This document shows, piece by piece, positions 31,992 through 43,727 of a stretch of DNA of 64,000 nucleotides. Source of the DNA: Prostheceraeus crozeri (Eukaryota; Platyhelminthes; Polycladida; Euryleptidae); contig CAJQUW010006119.1 in the NCBI GenBank assembly GCA_907163375.1, positions 67,001 to 131,000 on the forward strand. The letters are read 5' to 3'. The notes beneath the pieces are model-generated. The model was given only the letters and a program-made list of their open reading frames with translations, was not told the DNA's origin and searched no databases. Position 1 is the first letter of the stretch. The number at the start of each line of letters is the position of its first letter. A program made the translations under genes and the position numbers.

Positions 31992-32610
31992 AATGGATTT
32001 CAGACTTCAATGTGATAAAGTTCTGACTGTATCAGGTCCATCCCATGCAGGTAAAACTGTTTTCACTCTGAATTTGCTAGACAAAAGAAAATAATTGTTT
32101 AGGGAACCTATCAATCAAGTTATTTGGTGTTATGGTATTTATCAGCCGTCACTCTTTCAGGAATTGCAAAGTCGTAACTTTATTCGAAATGAAGGAATTA
32201 TTCGAGCTGATAAGATAGAGTCCAACGATGTCGTTGTATTGGATGATCTATTGAAGGAAAGCAAGAATCCTAAAGACATTACAGATATGTTCACCCGCGT
32301 AGCATATCACAAAAGGTGCTTTATAATCTATATCACGCAAAATTTGTTTCCTGATGGGAAGGAAGCCCGCACACGAAACCTGAATACGCACTATTACGCT
32401 ATCTTTAAGAATCCACGAGATAGAAGTTAATTTGAAATTTTAGCGCGACAAGTTTCACCCAGAGGATCAAAAGCCTTAATTGAAATTTTTCAAGCAGCAA
32501 CTGAAAAACCACAAGGTTACTTATTTATTGATTTTACACAAGAGTTTCCGGAAGAATTTAGATTTCGAAGTGATATTTTGAAAAAGCCTATGATTATCTA
32601 CAAACTATGA
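31992..32610 (+). pseudogene. Polinton A packaging ATPase, A32/FtsK-HerA type (fossil)
   Basis: Counterpart of 60523-61140. Walker A GPSHAGKT, Walker B DVVVLDDLL and the ITQNLF sensor are all recognisable. The family pumps DNA into capsids in Polinton-like viruses. Confidence 0.85.
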
Positions 32611-33320
32611 GCTCCTATTCTCGCATGATTGTCATTCCTCAGGATGAATATGTGCAATTGACTGCTTTACAGCAAGTAAAGCAACCTCTAACAAATCAAA
32701 TTTATAAGAAAGAGCTGGATTATCAGGAAAATGCACATATTAAAGATCCATATCGCGCAGTTTTATTACAATCAGAAAATGTTGAAGAATTGAAAAGTTT
32801 GAAGAATAAGATGCGTGACTCTGTTTCGGCTGCAACACCTTTAGCAACTCGTGCATATGCAATAGCTCTTTTCAACAGCATTGAACAATATCTCAATGTG
32901 AATGATAGAGGTGAAATCATCACAGATGATGATAAAATTATTAGCGCTTCGCGTTATGAAGACTTGATTCAGTATGCAACGCGTAGAAAACGTCGACAAG
33001 GTTATGTCTCACTTGGTTGGCCATATTTTCTTCAAGTATTGAAAAAGCATAATGTTCCAAAATTTGCATTGAATAATGAAACACTGAAAGAACTTGATTC
33101 TACTTCAGAAGTTGGTGCTACAAATGTTAATTCTGTTCCTAAAATTAGGAGTGTTACAATGCCAAGAAATTGGTTTAGGAGTTTGCCTACATCTCCTTCC
33201 ACACTTACTAAGAAAACAAGAGGAAGAGAACGACGTAGATCTACACCCTCTAGGCAAACAAGAGAAAGAGATAGACGTAGAAGATCTCCACCACAGAAAT
33301 ATATGTTCTCATACTATTAA
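32607..33320 (+). CDS. Polinton A conserved protein of unknown role
   Basis: 237 codons, open, starting in a 4-base ATGA overlap with the ATPase stop. A central Arg-rich TRRKRRQGYVSLGW precedes a helical LKKHNVPKFALNNETLKELDS segment. The C-terminus is Arg/Ser/Pro-rich. It resembles a widespread Polinton protein often found between the ATPase and integrase genes. Function unknown; the basic tail suggests DNA or core binding. Copy B partner: 61137-61829. Confidence 0.7.
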   Translation: MSSYSRMIVIPQDEYVQLTALQQVKQPLTNQIYKKELDYQENAHIKDPYRAVLLQSENVEELKSLKNKMRDSVSAATPLATRAYAIALFNSIEQYLNVNDRGEIITDDDKIISASRYEDLIQYATRRKRRQGYVSLGWPYFLQVLKKHNVPKFALNNETLKELDSTSEVGATNVNSVPKIRSVTMPRNWFRSLPTSPSTLTKKTRGRERRRSTPSRQTRERDRRRRSPPQKYMFSYY

Positions 33321-33321
33321 T

Positions 33322-33504
33322 ATGATGCAGATGTGTTGCATGCCATGTAATGAACCGCCGGAGGTGCATGTTGATGTAACATGTAGTTGCTGTGCCAGCT
33401 CTTACAGTGAGACTCCTAAGCAATGTGAACATGAACTTAAATCTGCTAAATCTTGTGGCTGTTGTAAGTGTAAAAAGACAAGAAGGCAAAAACATGAGAA
33501 GTAG
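33322..33504 (+). CDS. Polinton A Cys-rich small protein overlapping the integrase start
   Basis: 60 codons with twelve or more Cys in pairs (MCCMPCNEPP, TCSCCASS, CGCCKCKK) and a Lys-rich end. It begins just after the preceding gene and overlaps the integrase ATG by 11 bases in another frame. Conserved in copy B (61831-62046), where the overlap is longer. Likely zinc-binding; family not recognised. Confidence 0.65.
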   Translation: MMQMCCMPCNEPPEVHVDVTCSCCASSYSETPKQCEHELKSAKSCGCCKCKKTRRQKHEK

Positions 33505-34579
33505 GAGGAAGAGTCAGTCGTCATCACATGAACTTTTAAAGTCAATATACTATGATGTAAAACATCCAGCAGGATTTGCATCTCTAAAGAAATTGTCAAA
33601 AGCGAGTGGTCTTCCACAATCACAAGTTAAACAATGGTTAAAGGGTCAGGCTACCTATACACTCCACAAACAAGCGAAAAAGAAGTACCGTACCCGTCAT
33701 TATATTACTCATGACATTGATGAACAGTGGCAGGCAGATTTGTGTGACGTTGTTTCTATTTCAAACATAACTCGGGAAATAATTTTATTTTGACAATAAT
33801 TTATATTTTCTGGCGATATGCGTGGGCTCAACATTTAAAAACTAAAGAAGGTAAACGAGTAGCAAAGGCATTTCAGTCAATTTTCCAAGAGGGTCGCATT
33901 CCAAAGAGAATTCAGAGTGATCAAGCAAAAGAGTTCGAAAATCAGCATGTGGGAAGATTGTTTGAGATATGACATTGAGTTGCTTAGTGTAAGGAGTGCT
34001 TATAAAGCTGCTCTCGTTGAACGTTTTAATCGCACATTAAAAAATCGGATGTGGCGAAATTTTACTGCCAACTTAACACAACAGTGGACAAAGATTCTAC
34101 AAGATACGGTACATGCCTACAATCACTCTGTACATCGCTCTATTGGACTCAGACCAGCAGATGTGAATGCTGACAATGTAGATGAAGTGCGTAAAACATT
34201 CCAACGTAAGCGTAATAATGCAAAAAGTGATGTAAAAATAGTCGATAAAGTTCGCATATCAAAAGTGAAGAGTGTTTTTGCTAAAGGTTATTTCCCGAAT
34301 TGGTCAGAAGAAATTTTTACAGTTTCAAACATCAATAAAAAAGACTCTCCCACAACTTACAAGTTGAAAGATTACGATAATGAAGAAATAGATGGCAGCT
34401 TTTACCGTGATGAGATTGAGGTAGTCACTGAAAGTGAAACATATTTAGTAGAGAAAATCATCCGTTGCAAAAAACGTCAAGGCGAAGAATGGTGTCTTGT
34501 TAAATGGCTCGGCTATCCTTCAAGTATGAACTCTTAGATGCGTCGTGCAGACATTTTTCATCAAAGTGATCGCAAGTGA
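33494..34579 (+). pseudogene. Polinton A integrase with chromodomain (fossil)
   Basis: Counterpart of 62009-63097, retrovirus-type integrase core (QWQADLCDV, then the second Asp region, then ALVERFNRTLKNR) ending in a chromodomain-like EEWCLVKWLGYPSS. Confidence 0.85.
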
Positions 34580-34619
34580 TTTATGCAAAACTATAACTTG
34601 CGAGTTCAAGATTTAAGTA

Positions 34620-35081
34620 ATGAATCCGACTGCATCGTTTTATTCACGGCCCTCCTATGTAAGTGGCGCGGGTACAATTTACAGTGGTACGCCGTCAACG
34701 TGGAGGTAGTATATTTGGCACGCTGAAATCTGTTGTATCTCCTCTCTTATCTACTGTCGGAAAAACTTTAAAACGATCTGTTTTAAGTAATGCTGTTGAC
34801 TTTGCTGGTGATGTTGTTAATGATATTACCAGTGATAGAATGTAAAGAGTACTTTACTAAATCGTGGGAAGGAACGCGGTTTAAGAACATTACAACAAAC
34901 TTTTAATGCTACACAACGAAAGAAAGCACCTAAACGAATGAATGTTAGAAGAAAAAGAATACAGCGCGGAGCTGGTAAGGGTCGAACTTCACGCAAATCT
35001 AAGAAAAGGCATTCACGCAAACGCCGTGCGCGCTCTAATCCTTCATCGCGTGCTAAACGACGACGCTGTCATAACTTCTAA
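34620..35081 (+). pseudogene. Polinton A minor core/capsid protein, basic (fossil)
   Basis: Counterpart of 63139-63594. Starts with an aromatic/Gly region (QRGGSIFGTLKSVVSPLL) and ends in a strongly Arg/Lys-rich tail (RRKRIQRGAGKGR, then SRAKRRRC). The layout resembles adenovirus-type core or pVI-like proteins seen in Polintons. Confidence 0.65.
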
Positions 35082-35083
35082 TC

Positions 35084-36358
35084 ATGGAGTGTAAAACTTC
35101 AAATTTTTGTTTGTTTGATCAACAAGCGATACAGACAGATATTCTTAGTTCAAGTATTGTAGATTATCATCCTCGAACTGCTGCGAATACTGGTCCAATT
35201 GAATTTGTCATTCCTGGTGCTAGTGATGACTACATTGATTTAAGTTATGCGATGGTTGATGTGCGGTTCAGAATTCAGCAAGCAGATGGTACTAACATCG
35301 ATGATGCACATAAAGTTGGTCTGAACAATTTACCGCTGGCAACGCTATTTCGTGATGTTTCTCTAACTATTGGAGAGCAACAGGTATAAAGGTGGACAAA
35401 GCGATTATCCCTATAAAGCATATTTCAATGTTCTATCACAGTTTCATCCGTCAGCACAAAAGAGTCATATGGAGGCAATGGGATGGTATAGAGATGAAGC
35501 AACACAATTTGATAGTGAGACAAACACTGGTTTTGTAAAGCGATCTGCTTTGATTAAAGATAGTAAAGTATGTCAGCTATATGGTCCACTAAATCTTGAC
35601 TTCTTCAGACAAAGTTTTTACTCTGTAATACCAGCATGCGACTGAAGGTGACATTGAACAAGCCTGAATTTTTGTTGAATGCATATGCTAAAGTTGTCAA
35701 TTTTAAAATCCATGTGGAAGATATTACGATATACATTCGTCGAGTGGTAGCTAATCCAAGTGTAATTAGAGGACATGCTGAGGGTCTTAACCGTAGCAAT
35801 GCTATTTATCCCATTCAACATGCAAAGCTTCTCACATTTACTATTCCTAAAGATCAAAATAATTTTATGAAAGATGGTTTATTTCCATCAGAAGCACCAA
35901 AACTCCTAATGGTAGCAATGGTTGAAAATGATGCATTCAATGGCAATATTAAGAAGAATCCTTTCAACTTCAAACACAACAGTTTCAGCGAAATTGCTTT
36001 ACGTGTAAATGGTGTCAGTCATCCTGGACCGCCCTATAGACCAGACTTCTCATCTTATCAATTTATGCGCAGCTATGTTGACTACATGAATGTCTTTGGC
36101 TTTTACAACACAGACGACACCAACGGGCTTACAATGAGAGAGTTTAAGAGTGGCTATACTATTTATGCATTTGATTTGACTGCCGACAGTGATATTAGTG
36201 CACCTTATCGTCAAGCTAGCGTTCCTCATAATATTCGCTTGGATCTGGAGTTTAAAACAACGCTAGCTGCGACGATCAATGTATTGATTTATGCAGTTTT
36301 TGATTCAAATATTGAAATTACTAAGTATCGTGACGTGATTCTTCACTATAATCGTTAA
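35084..36358 (+). pseudogene. Polinton A major capsid protein, double-jelly-roll type (fossil)
   Basis: Starts MECKTSNFCLFDQQAIQTD and carries EFVIPGASDDYIDLSYAMVD, the front strand region of the F54H12.2-like Polinton capsid family. It runs ~425 codons, the usual family size, and ends directly at the protease start. Copy B partner begins at 63597. Confidence 0.8.
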
Positions 36359-36819
36359 TGAGTCGGTTGAATGCTGACGATATTAAAGCTAAAGTACAGC
36401 GTAATGCAGATAAAGCTATGTTGAAAGCTTTTGATTATGTCTATTCGCTAGATACCCTACCAACTACAGTAAAACAGTATCCCATCTTTATTGTATTGAA
36501 CACTCAGTCAAAGAATTTAGAAGGTGAACATTGGAAAGCTATCTTTATTGGAAAAGACAGACGCGGTGAACTATTTGACTCTCTTGCTCAACCTCCAAAT
36601 ATACGAACACAGCAGTGGTTGAGAAAACATACTCGTCAATATCAACGAAATGAGCGCATACTACAACATCCACTTTCATCAACTTCTGGTGCTTTCGTAT
36701 TGTACTTCATTTTAAAACGTTTGCATGTACGTCGATTTAAATCTGTTATTCAAGAATTTTCATGTAACCCATCTTCTAATGAAAAAATGATTTGTAAGTT
36801 CTATAATGATTTGAAATAA
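36358..36819 (+). CDS. Polinton A adenain-like cysteine protease
   Basis: 153 codons, open, starting inside TAATG shared with the capsid stop. GEHWKAIFIGKDRRGELFDS gives the His and acidic positions of the adenovirus-type protease fold, and a QHPLSSTSGAFVLYF segment follows at the usual distance. The role in the family is cleavage of virion proteins during maturation. It is the last gene of the plus-strand block. Confidence 0.75.
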   Translation: MSRLNADDIKAKVQRNADKAMLKAFDYVYSLDTLPTTVKQYPIFIVLNTQSKNLEGEHWKAIFIGKDRRGELFDSLAQPPNIRTQQWLRKHTRQYQRNERILQHPLSSTSGAFVLYFILKRLHVRRFKSVIQEFSCNPSSNEKMICKFYNDLK

Positions 36820-36849
36820 AACATCATCATATTGGAACAAAAATTGTTT

Positions 36850-37734
36850 TTATTTCACAATCCGCTGGGTATGTACATATTCGATTAAACGGTCTAGGAT
36901 TGTATCTGCTTGTACATGAGATTTTAGTCCAGTAATGATAACTTTACTGTTGTGAAAGATTGCAATATGTACAGGATTCCAACAATTAATGAGAGCTGCA
37001 GGAAAAAGTTCTGGTTCATAACACAAATTGTAGCTGCTGCTATGAATCTTCGAAAACGATACATTTTCACTCAATTGAGTAGAGATCACCATATTGTTCG
37101 CAGTCAGATTCGACATCACACACTTCTCCCTCTTCCATATCCGACGTAGTAGCTTCTGCAGTTCTAAGCGCATTAACCGCTTCGATGAATGAGAAAGGGC
37201 GCCGAGAATTTGTACCGTCCCATTTGGAAAGAGTTGAAGGTTCCCTAGATTGCTCATCTTCACCACTAACATTTGCGGTCCACCCGGATAATACTTGCTG
37301 TTTGGAAGGTGTTGGTGTAATGTTGCGAGATCGATTTTGGTATAGAGTCTGATGCGACGGAGAATGTTGACGATGGTGTAACGATGACGTCTCATGATGA
37401 AGAAATGAGTAAATAGAGCGATGTATCTTCCTTTTATACTTTTCCCAACTACCTTGATGAAATGTGAAGCAGATAGAAATTGGGAATGATAGATTTGTAT
37501 TCGTTGCCTTTTTAGCCGCAACCATATGCGATTTCCTATGCGTGAATGTCTTTTCATATAGAAGTATTTCAAGTCCTTCATGATATGATTTAGACATTGA
37601 AAATGTCCATATGATAAAGTACATTCTCTTCTCACATTTCCAGTTGAATCTTTGAAATAGACGTTTTGATCATAATCAATCTTAACATGTTGTAGGGAAT
37701 CTAATTTCCAACTCTTCATGATGGAGCGTAACAT
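36850..37734 (-). CDS. Polinton A TBP-like protein with N-terminal PC4-like region
   Basis: 294 codons on the minus strand. Residues ~1-95 resemble a PC4-type single-strand-binding fold (LDSLQHVKIDYDQNVYFKDS, then LSYGHFQCLNHIMKDLKYF). Residues ~130-290 hold two TATA-binding-protein-like repeats: the first with YYPGGPQMLVVKMSN, LQLFPNGTVQILGA and a final helix; the second with LCYEPELFPAALINCWNP, IAIFHNSKVIITGLKS and an Ala/Leu helix. The YxPELFPA...G.V.ITGxK signature is diagnostic of TBP repeats. It would act on promoters, perhaps the CCAAT/TATA modules of the element. It lies convergent to the protease gene. Confidence 0.75.
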   Translation of the reverse strand: MLRSIMKSWKLDSLQHVKIDYDQNVYFKDSTGNVRRECTLSYGHFQCLNHIMKDLKYFYMKRHSRIGNRIWLRLKRQRIQIYHSQFLSASHFIKVVGKSIKGRYIALFTHFFIMRRHRYTIVNILRRIRLYTKIDLATLHQHLPNSKYYPGGPQMLVVKMSNLGNLQLFPNGTVQILGALSHSSKRLMRLELQKLLRRIWKREKCVMSNLTANNMVISTQLSENVSFSKIHSSSYNLCYEPELFPAALINCWNPVHIAIFHNSKVIITGLKSHVQADTILDRLIEYVHTQRIVK

Positions 37735-37755
37735 TGTGTTGAAGGTGGTGTCTGA

Positions 37756-38196
37756 TTAAGATTTGCATAGCAAAGCGATGAACTCTCGACGAATAGATGA
37801 CATAATGGAGCGATGTATCCATCTTTTATATTTTTCCCAATTGTATTTGCGAAATGAAAAATAGATTGAGGAATCAGAATGACAGATTTGAATTTCATTT
37901 CTGTAATGTTGAAGCCAAACTTGATTGCCCAAAGAGATGAATTTTAGCGGTTCAAAATATTCCAAATCCCTCATGATGTCATTAAGATTTAAAAATTGTC
38001 GCCATGTTAATGTAATTCCTCTCGATGTATTTCCATGAGAATTTTTGAAATGAACGTTTCTATTGCGATCAACTTTGATGTATTGTTGAGAATCTAAAAT
38101 CCAAGTCTTCATGATGTTATGCAAATTGGTAATATATAGATCACCAGAATATGAAAATGTCATTTTACCATTTTTTGCTGAGCAATGTGGCAACAA
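37756..38196 (-). CDS. Polinton A PC4-like protein
   Basis: 146 codons, minus strand. Paralogue of the N-terminal part of the neighbouring TBP-like protein: MKTWILDSQQYIKVDRNRNV, GITLTWRQFLNLNDIMRDLE, then ISLGNQVWLQHYRNEIQICH. The alternation of strands with GITLTxxQxxNL matches the PC4/p15 coactivator fold, which binds single-stranded DNA. The two neighbours look like an old tandem duplication in which only one kept TBP repeats. The 5' end overlaps the start of the divergent penton-like gene. Confidence 0.6.
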   Translation of the reverse strand: MLPHCSAKNGKMTFSYSGDLYITNLHNIMKTWILDSQQYIKVDRNRNVHFKNSHGNTSRGITLTWRQFLNLNDIMRDLEYFEPLKFISLGNQVWLQHYRNEIQICHSDSSIYFSFRKYNWEKYKRWIHRSIMSSIRREFIALLCKS

Positions 38197-39553
38197 ATAG
38201 ATTTGCTAGTAATCGAGGCGCTATCTTTTCTACTCCCATTGATAATATACAACAGCTGAATGGAGAGTGGGAAGTAGGCGTCACACAACTTGTTCACAGT
38301 AACTGTGTCTATACTTTTGATCATGAGGTGATGACTATTAATATGAGACGCACAGCTGCTTACCAATGTGAAAAGGGCTGCCGAGTATACATTCCACAAT
38401 GGCCGAAGAAAGATCTTCTATCACGCCAGAAATTCGTTTATGATTTCCTGAATAAAGCGTGTAAACATGTTGTCCAATTTACTCCGCACAATGATGATCA
38501 TAATTATGTACATCATGTAGTGGAGAAAGATTGGATTGTTGGTTTAAGTCAAAGTTTAAGAAATGATTTAGGTTACCTCGCTAGCGCCTTAACAAGCTAT
38601 GATAATTATGACGTTAATTACCACCCAAGTGGTCATAAACAGTTAATATATCGAGAGGAAGCTTATTATGTAGATCATATTCCAAGAAATGAGAAGACGT
38701 TGGTGAAGAAGATTTTGATTAAGCCAAGAAAGAGAAACATGACTCCTGAAACATTGTTAAGAAATTTAATTATCTCCTTCGAGTTGATGGTAAACAAGTG
38801 GCAACATTGACTTATATCAAATCATCTAATCATATTGCAATAAGTAAATTAAATGATGATGATCTAGTATTAGTTTGTTCAAAAGATTTTCATCAGTTCT
38901 TACGACATCGTTCTGCAGCTGTTCATGGAAAATTTGATATGCAACATTTACCATGTGAAAGGTCAAATCAATTTGATACAGAATGGACCGTATCTTTATA
39001 CAGAAAGCGTATAGAGCCTTTAGATGGTATCTTACATGAAACAAGAGTGTTGATGCCTCGCATTATTACTTCAGTTAAATTGGTTGTAGATTATTTAAAT
39101 GAAGTGATAAATGAGCAACATATTTCATTTTCTGAAAAAGAAGGTGCTTTGTCTTTCACTGTAAGTGGAAAAGGTATTGAACTAATTATGGATAAAACTC
39201 TAATGGACATTTTGGGTTTTGATCAAAATATCTTTAAAAGTGGTACTGTAACTAAAGCTAGCGCAGACATGTCGCTATCGCGTCGTATTAACTATTTTCA
39301 GATATATTCCAATATTGGTGAAGATGTACGTGTGGGAGATGTTGAAGCTCCATTGCTAGCAATGATACCATACCAGCCAAAAAGCTGCAGTATTTTATCT
39401 GAGCATACTTTCAAGAAAGTGCATTATACAAAGCTGAAATCAAACTACATCCCACAAATTGATATTGCAATTTATGACGATGCTGGTGCGTTGATTCCTT
39501 TTCATAAAGATGCTGTAACAAGTATCACACTCCATTTCCGAATGAAGAGTTAA
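38151..39553 (+). pseudogene. Polinton A penton-like minor capsid protein, first copy (fossil)
   Basis: Contains LNGEWEVGVTQLVHSN near the front, a long strand-rich middle and the ending VGDVEAPLLAMIPY, then IPQIDIAIYDDAGALIPF. This order (xGxWEVGL at the front, VGDxxxPLL, then IxIxDDxGxxIPF) is the pattern of Polinton penton-like proteins. Confidence 0.7.
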
Positions 39554-39593
39554 TGCAAAAGTATTCTAATATATTTTTCCAATGTGATTAGTA

Positions 39594-41077
39594 TGGAAAG
39601 TGAAAATAGAGATTCGTTTCTAATTTACTTACCCAGTAATGCTTCTATGAATAAATTTCCTAATAATAAACCATCAGACTTTCGAGTAGAATTAAATCGC
39701 TCACTACATCTAGAAGGTGAATGGGAAGTAGGTGTTTCCAGCATTTGCTATGATAGCAATATTCAGAATGTGAATGATTTGGAAGAAATGATATTGACTC
39801 CTCGCACCCACGATAAATAATGCATTCCAGTTCCCATACAATTTAACGTCAGATGGAAAGTGGAACTATGAATGGATTCAGATAAAATCAGATTATTATG
39901 AACCATTCGGGAATGAGAAAATTATTAAGGCATTCAATAGTGGTAATACTTCCATCATGAAGAATAAGGATCAGAAAGTTTATGAGTTTACCATCTATCA
40001 TTGGAGTGGGAGACAGTTCCTTCGCTTTCATTCTTTTACTAAAGGTCTTACACTGAGGTTGGATAATGAATTCTATCCACATCTCGGTTTTGGCCATGGA
40101 CTACATCTAACATCAATTGCTACTGCAAATGTTAAAAAAGTTTATTCAAATCGAATCAACAAATTTCATTATAAATTTAAAATATTTGATGATGTTGTAG
40201 AATGTGAAGAACGCATCATTTTGAAAAAGCGTGGTGTTCAACTTTATCACTTATTGAGTTAGTAAAACGATGGAATGAGACTGTGGGTAAGAAGTATGGA
40301 GAGAAAATTATGGCGGACAAAGATAAGTTGGTTATTCAGAAATATAATGACAAACTTACAGTTTATTTCTCTCCAACCTTGCGTCATTTTGTAAGACATT
40401 ATACACCTATTATTGGAAGCGGTCTGTTGTATGCTTCTCATGAATATCACACTAAAGCTGATTCAGTTAATGATGAATGGTGGGTGGACATCTATGGTGA
40501 TCGCATCAAGAAAATTTACCGGTCTTATGAAGAATCTAAAGTTGCTATCAATATAATGCCGCGTCTATATCATACAGTTGAAAGCTTCATTCATGTAGTA
40601 AATCCTTATATACAACAGAAGTTGAAGCATGTGATGAAAAGTAAATATGATGTAAAGACACACCACATTTCGTTTTCAATTGAAAATCAACGCGTTGTTC
40701 TGAAACTGGGTGATGACATTCAATGTCAATTGAGCAAATATTTGAAAAAACTCTTTGGTTTTTCAATGCTACAAAATATGTTTACTGCTGCGCATACGAT
40801 TGGTATAGAAACACCAATGACACTTGATAAACATGAACAACACCTTTACATTTAAAGTGATTTGATTCTACCTATTTCTGTTGGCGAGGAAAAAGAACAC
40901 ATTTTACGTGATTTCATTCATGACAAGGATGCTTTATATGGAATAGTCGAGAAGATGTTTCAACCTATGTTCTACCATCCTGTTATCAAACAAACCATAC
41001 CATCTATTTCTATCAAAATTACAAATGGTCTACATGAGTGCATCCACGTGAAAGATACTAAATCCCTCGTAACTTAA
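39594..41077 (+). pseudogene. Polinton A penton-like protein, second copy (fossil)
   Basis: Starts MESENRDSFLIYLPSNASMN, followed by FPNNKPSDFRVELN and LEGEWEVGVSSICYDS. The middle (LRHFVRHYTP, GSGLLYASHE) parallels the first copy (LRHRSAAVHG). It lies tail-to-head behind it, so this is a tandem duplication of a capsid gene. Confidence 0.65.
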
Positions 41078-41276
41078 GTGTTTCGGAAAACAAAGTGAAG
41101 TCATTGTAAAATTTTATTGAAATAAGAATGTATGTATGAAAAAGTCTTTTCACAGATGTAGGGGGAATGGGCTGACTGTAGGCATATATTCACAAGTGCA
41201 ATCTAAAGCGATACATAAAACAACAATGAATGTCAACAAAAGCATCATCAAAATACTGATTTGAGACTGAATCTAT

Positions 41277-43602
41277 TTACACATCTCCTGAATGTGGTAG
41301 TGTGAGTTTAATGCTTTTGGTTAGTGATATGTTTGTATCAGGATGACCATGTGGAAGAGGTATGTTATGCCCTATCCAACACCTCTTATCCTCCCACGTT
41401 GAAAGTGCTCGCTTTCTAAATGTATGAGTTTTTACCTCATGCGTCTTTGATTTTAAGATGGTCATGTTGACAAACGTTACACACTTATTTTGAAGGGCCT
41501 TCTTATAGACCCTATGTTTCATATTTACAACAATCGACTTAGATATGCCTTTTGCGCGCTTAATACTGTCACTGGAGTCTTTTGGTTTCACAGAATACAT
41601 TTTAGGCCGAAGAAGAATCATTTCCTTAATTTCTTTTCCTGCTATTTCATCTTTGAAGCATCCTAATTTTGCTTTATTTTTAGTAGAGTATAGTGGGTGA
41701 TCTGTAGGATAATTTGACGTATCAAAATAATTTTCTAAAGATTTTCCTATTTCATTGAAGTTTAACTCTTTCTGAGCAGCGATACTTAAAAAGAAACTGT
41801 CTGTATCACCACCCAGCAAACGCACGTCTTTAATTGGAGGACATGGTTTTAATATTCTATAGAAGAGTTGATACATTTCAAGCTTGGAATAATCTAATAC
41901 AGCTTGTCCAATGTAGATGGGCTTGCACAACTCTACTTCTGATTTTATCATTTTAACACCAACCAACTCATCATCTATAATATCTCTATCAATAAAGAGA
42001 GGTGATGCCGCTAACTTTTAAAATTTATCATTATGATTCACAAGTTTATAGTTGATACGTTTTCTAACATCCTCCGTCGTCTTACCAAAAAGACTATTAT
42101 TCTTATATTTATAAAAATCCTGTGGTAAAAAACAGCTGGCTTGTGGTTGTTATCATCAATATAGCATTCGATGTCAGCATAGATGACACGAAGAGGACTT
42201 AATTCACTACCATTCTCTCTATATGAAAAGATTTTATCTTTGGGCATGCGTTCCATTTGCAATTTACCTCGCTTACACCATTCATAATGTGTTTGAAACT
42301 TATCTTTTGACCAGAAGGATCTCATACGACGGTCACATATGAAATGCTCCCCCTTTTGGATGTTGAGTGGGAATATAGTCGATGAATATTTGGAATACCG
42401 CAGTAATGCCATTGTTGACTGCTATCCTCATATACCAACAAGAGGTTGACAACGCGATCATAAGTATCTAACTATATAACTATTTTAATTTCATTTAATT
42501 TTTCAAATTTCTCTATATCTTTCAATTTCATATCTTTACTATTACAGTCATCAAATTTCAATTCATTCTCCCATGGATGATATTTGATTTTACGGAAGCG
42601 GTTGTTCTTTACATCATGATAGTGGAGAATGGATAAAACCGCATACTTAAAACAGTGCGATTCACAATCTATAGAAATGACTGCTTTCTTATCTTTTAAC
42701 GTTTTTGGAAGATTGAAGGAGCCTTGTCCACTGTATTTTTCTAATAGAGTAATTTTAAACATGGCAGATTCTACACCATCAAAAATCAGACCACTATCGC
42801 GCTCGTTAAATTTATCAATATTTGATTTTGGCCCTTGAATGTGAAAATTTAACCATACTTCTTTATCTACTACCTCTGTAGCAGGAGAGGAGGGTATGTG
42901 AAACTCCAACCTCTGCACTATTTCACCAGTATGATGATCAACTTTAACATATTTTATTCTAAGATAGATGAGCGCTTTTATTCTAAAGTTGTCTAAATTT
43001 CTAAAGAGCGCATGTATTAATATTGAATTTTGATGAAACCACTCCGGAAAATCAGCAATGGTTTCTGAGGATTCCATATGGTAATGTCTCACTACATTAT
43101 TGAGAGACACTTCAGTGAGACGGATAGAGGAGGTGCTGTTACTATAACTATCATTTGTATGCGTGTGGTTAAGACTATGTGAAGATAATTCAAAACGTGT
43201 TTCAAAAGATGGAGTGCAATTGTCGCAAGTAAAGGAGACATGTTGAATAGAATCATCTTCACCTCGGGAGATTGATGATGTCTTGGGTTGACATACACGT
43301 TGTCTGATGTGTCGGGCGAGATCACGCTTCCTTGTAAAGATGTGACCACAATCAGCACATTCTCGCTCATTAGATTCCCGCGACTGTCCGCTTGAGCTGG
43401 TACTAACATCACCTGAAAGAGAAATCATTCTATCATTTCTACTAAAGTTAAAGTTTATTGTTACAACCTACCTTCACTTAACAGCTCTAAAGTTTCCTCG
43501 AGAAGGGAGCGTTTTGGTGATGAAGTAGATGGCTGAAATTGAGAAAGATGCTATTAACCAAACGTTTGAGGGAGATGAGTGAGGAAATCTTCAACTTACC
43601 AT
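41277..43602 (-). pseudogene. Polinton A DNA polymerase B, protein-primed type (fossil)
   Basis: Begins with an ATG set on an intron donor, then two short intron-like stretches. After those come two C2H2-like fingers (CADCGHIF...H...C; CDNC...H...H), a helical N-terminal region with KKAVISIDCESHCFKYAVL, the exonuclease start (VIYADIECYID) and the polymerase C motif GGDTDSFFLSI. It is the replicative enzyme of Polintons. Its promoter lies upstream on the minus strand. Confidence 0.8.
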
Positions 43603-43727
43603 TTCAACGAAAACAAGTTTAAGTATGATACTTCAATGTTAGAAAATTGTATAGTTTATCAAAATAGACACTTCACTTATTCTCAATACGTGTCAAATAT
43701 AGAATGAAAAATAAGTCTGTTTCCCCC

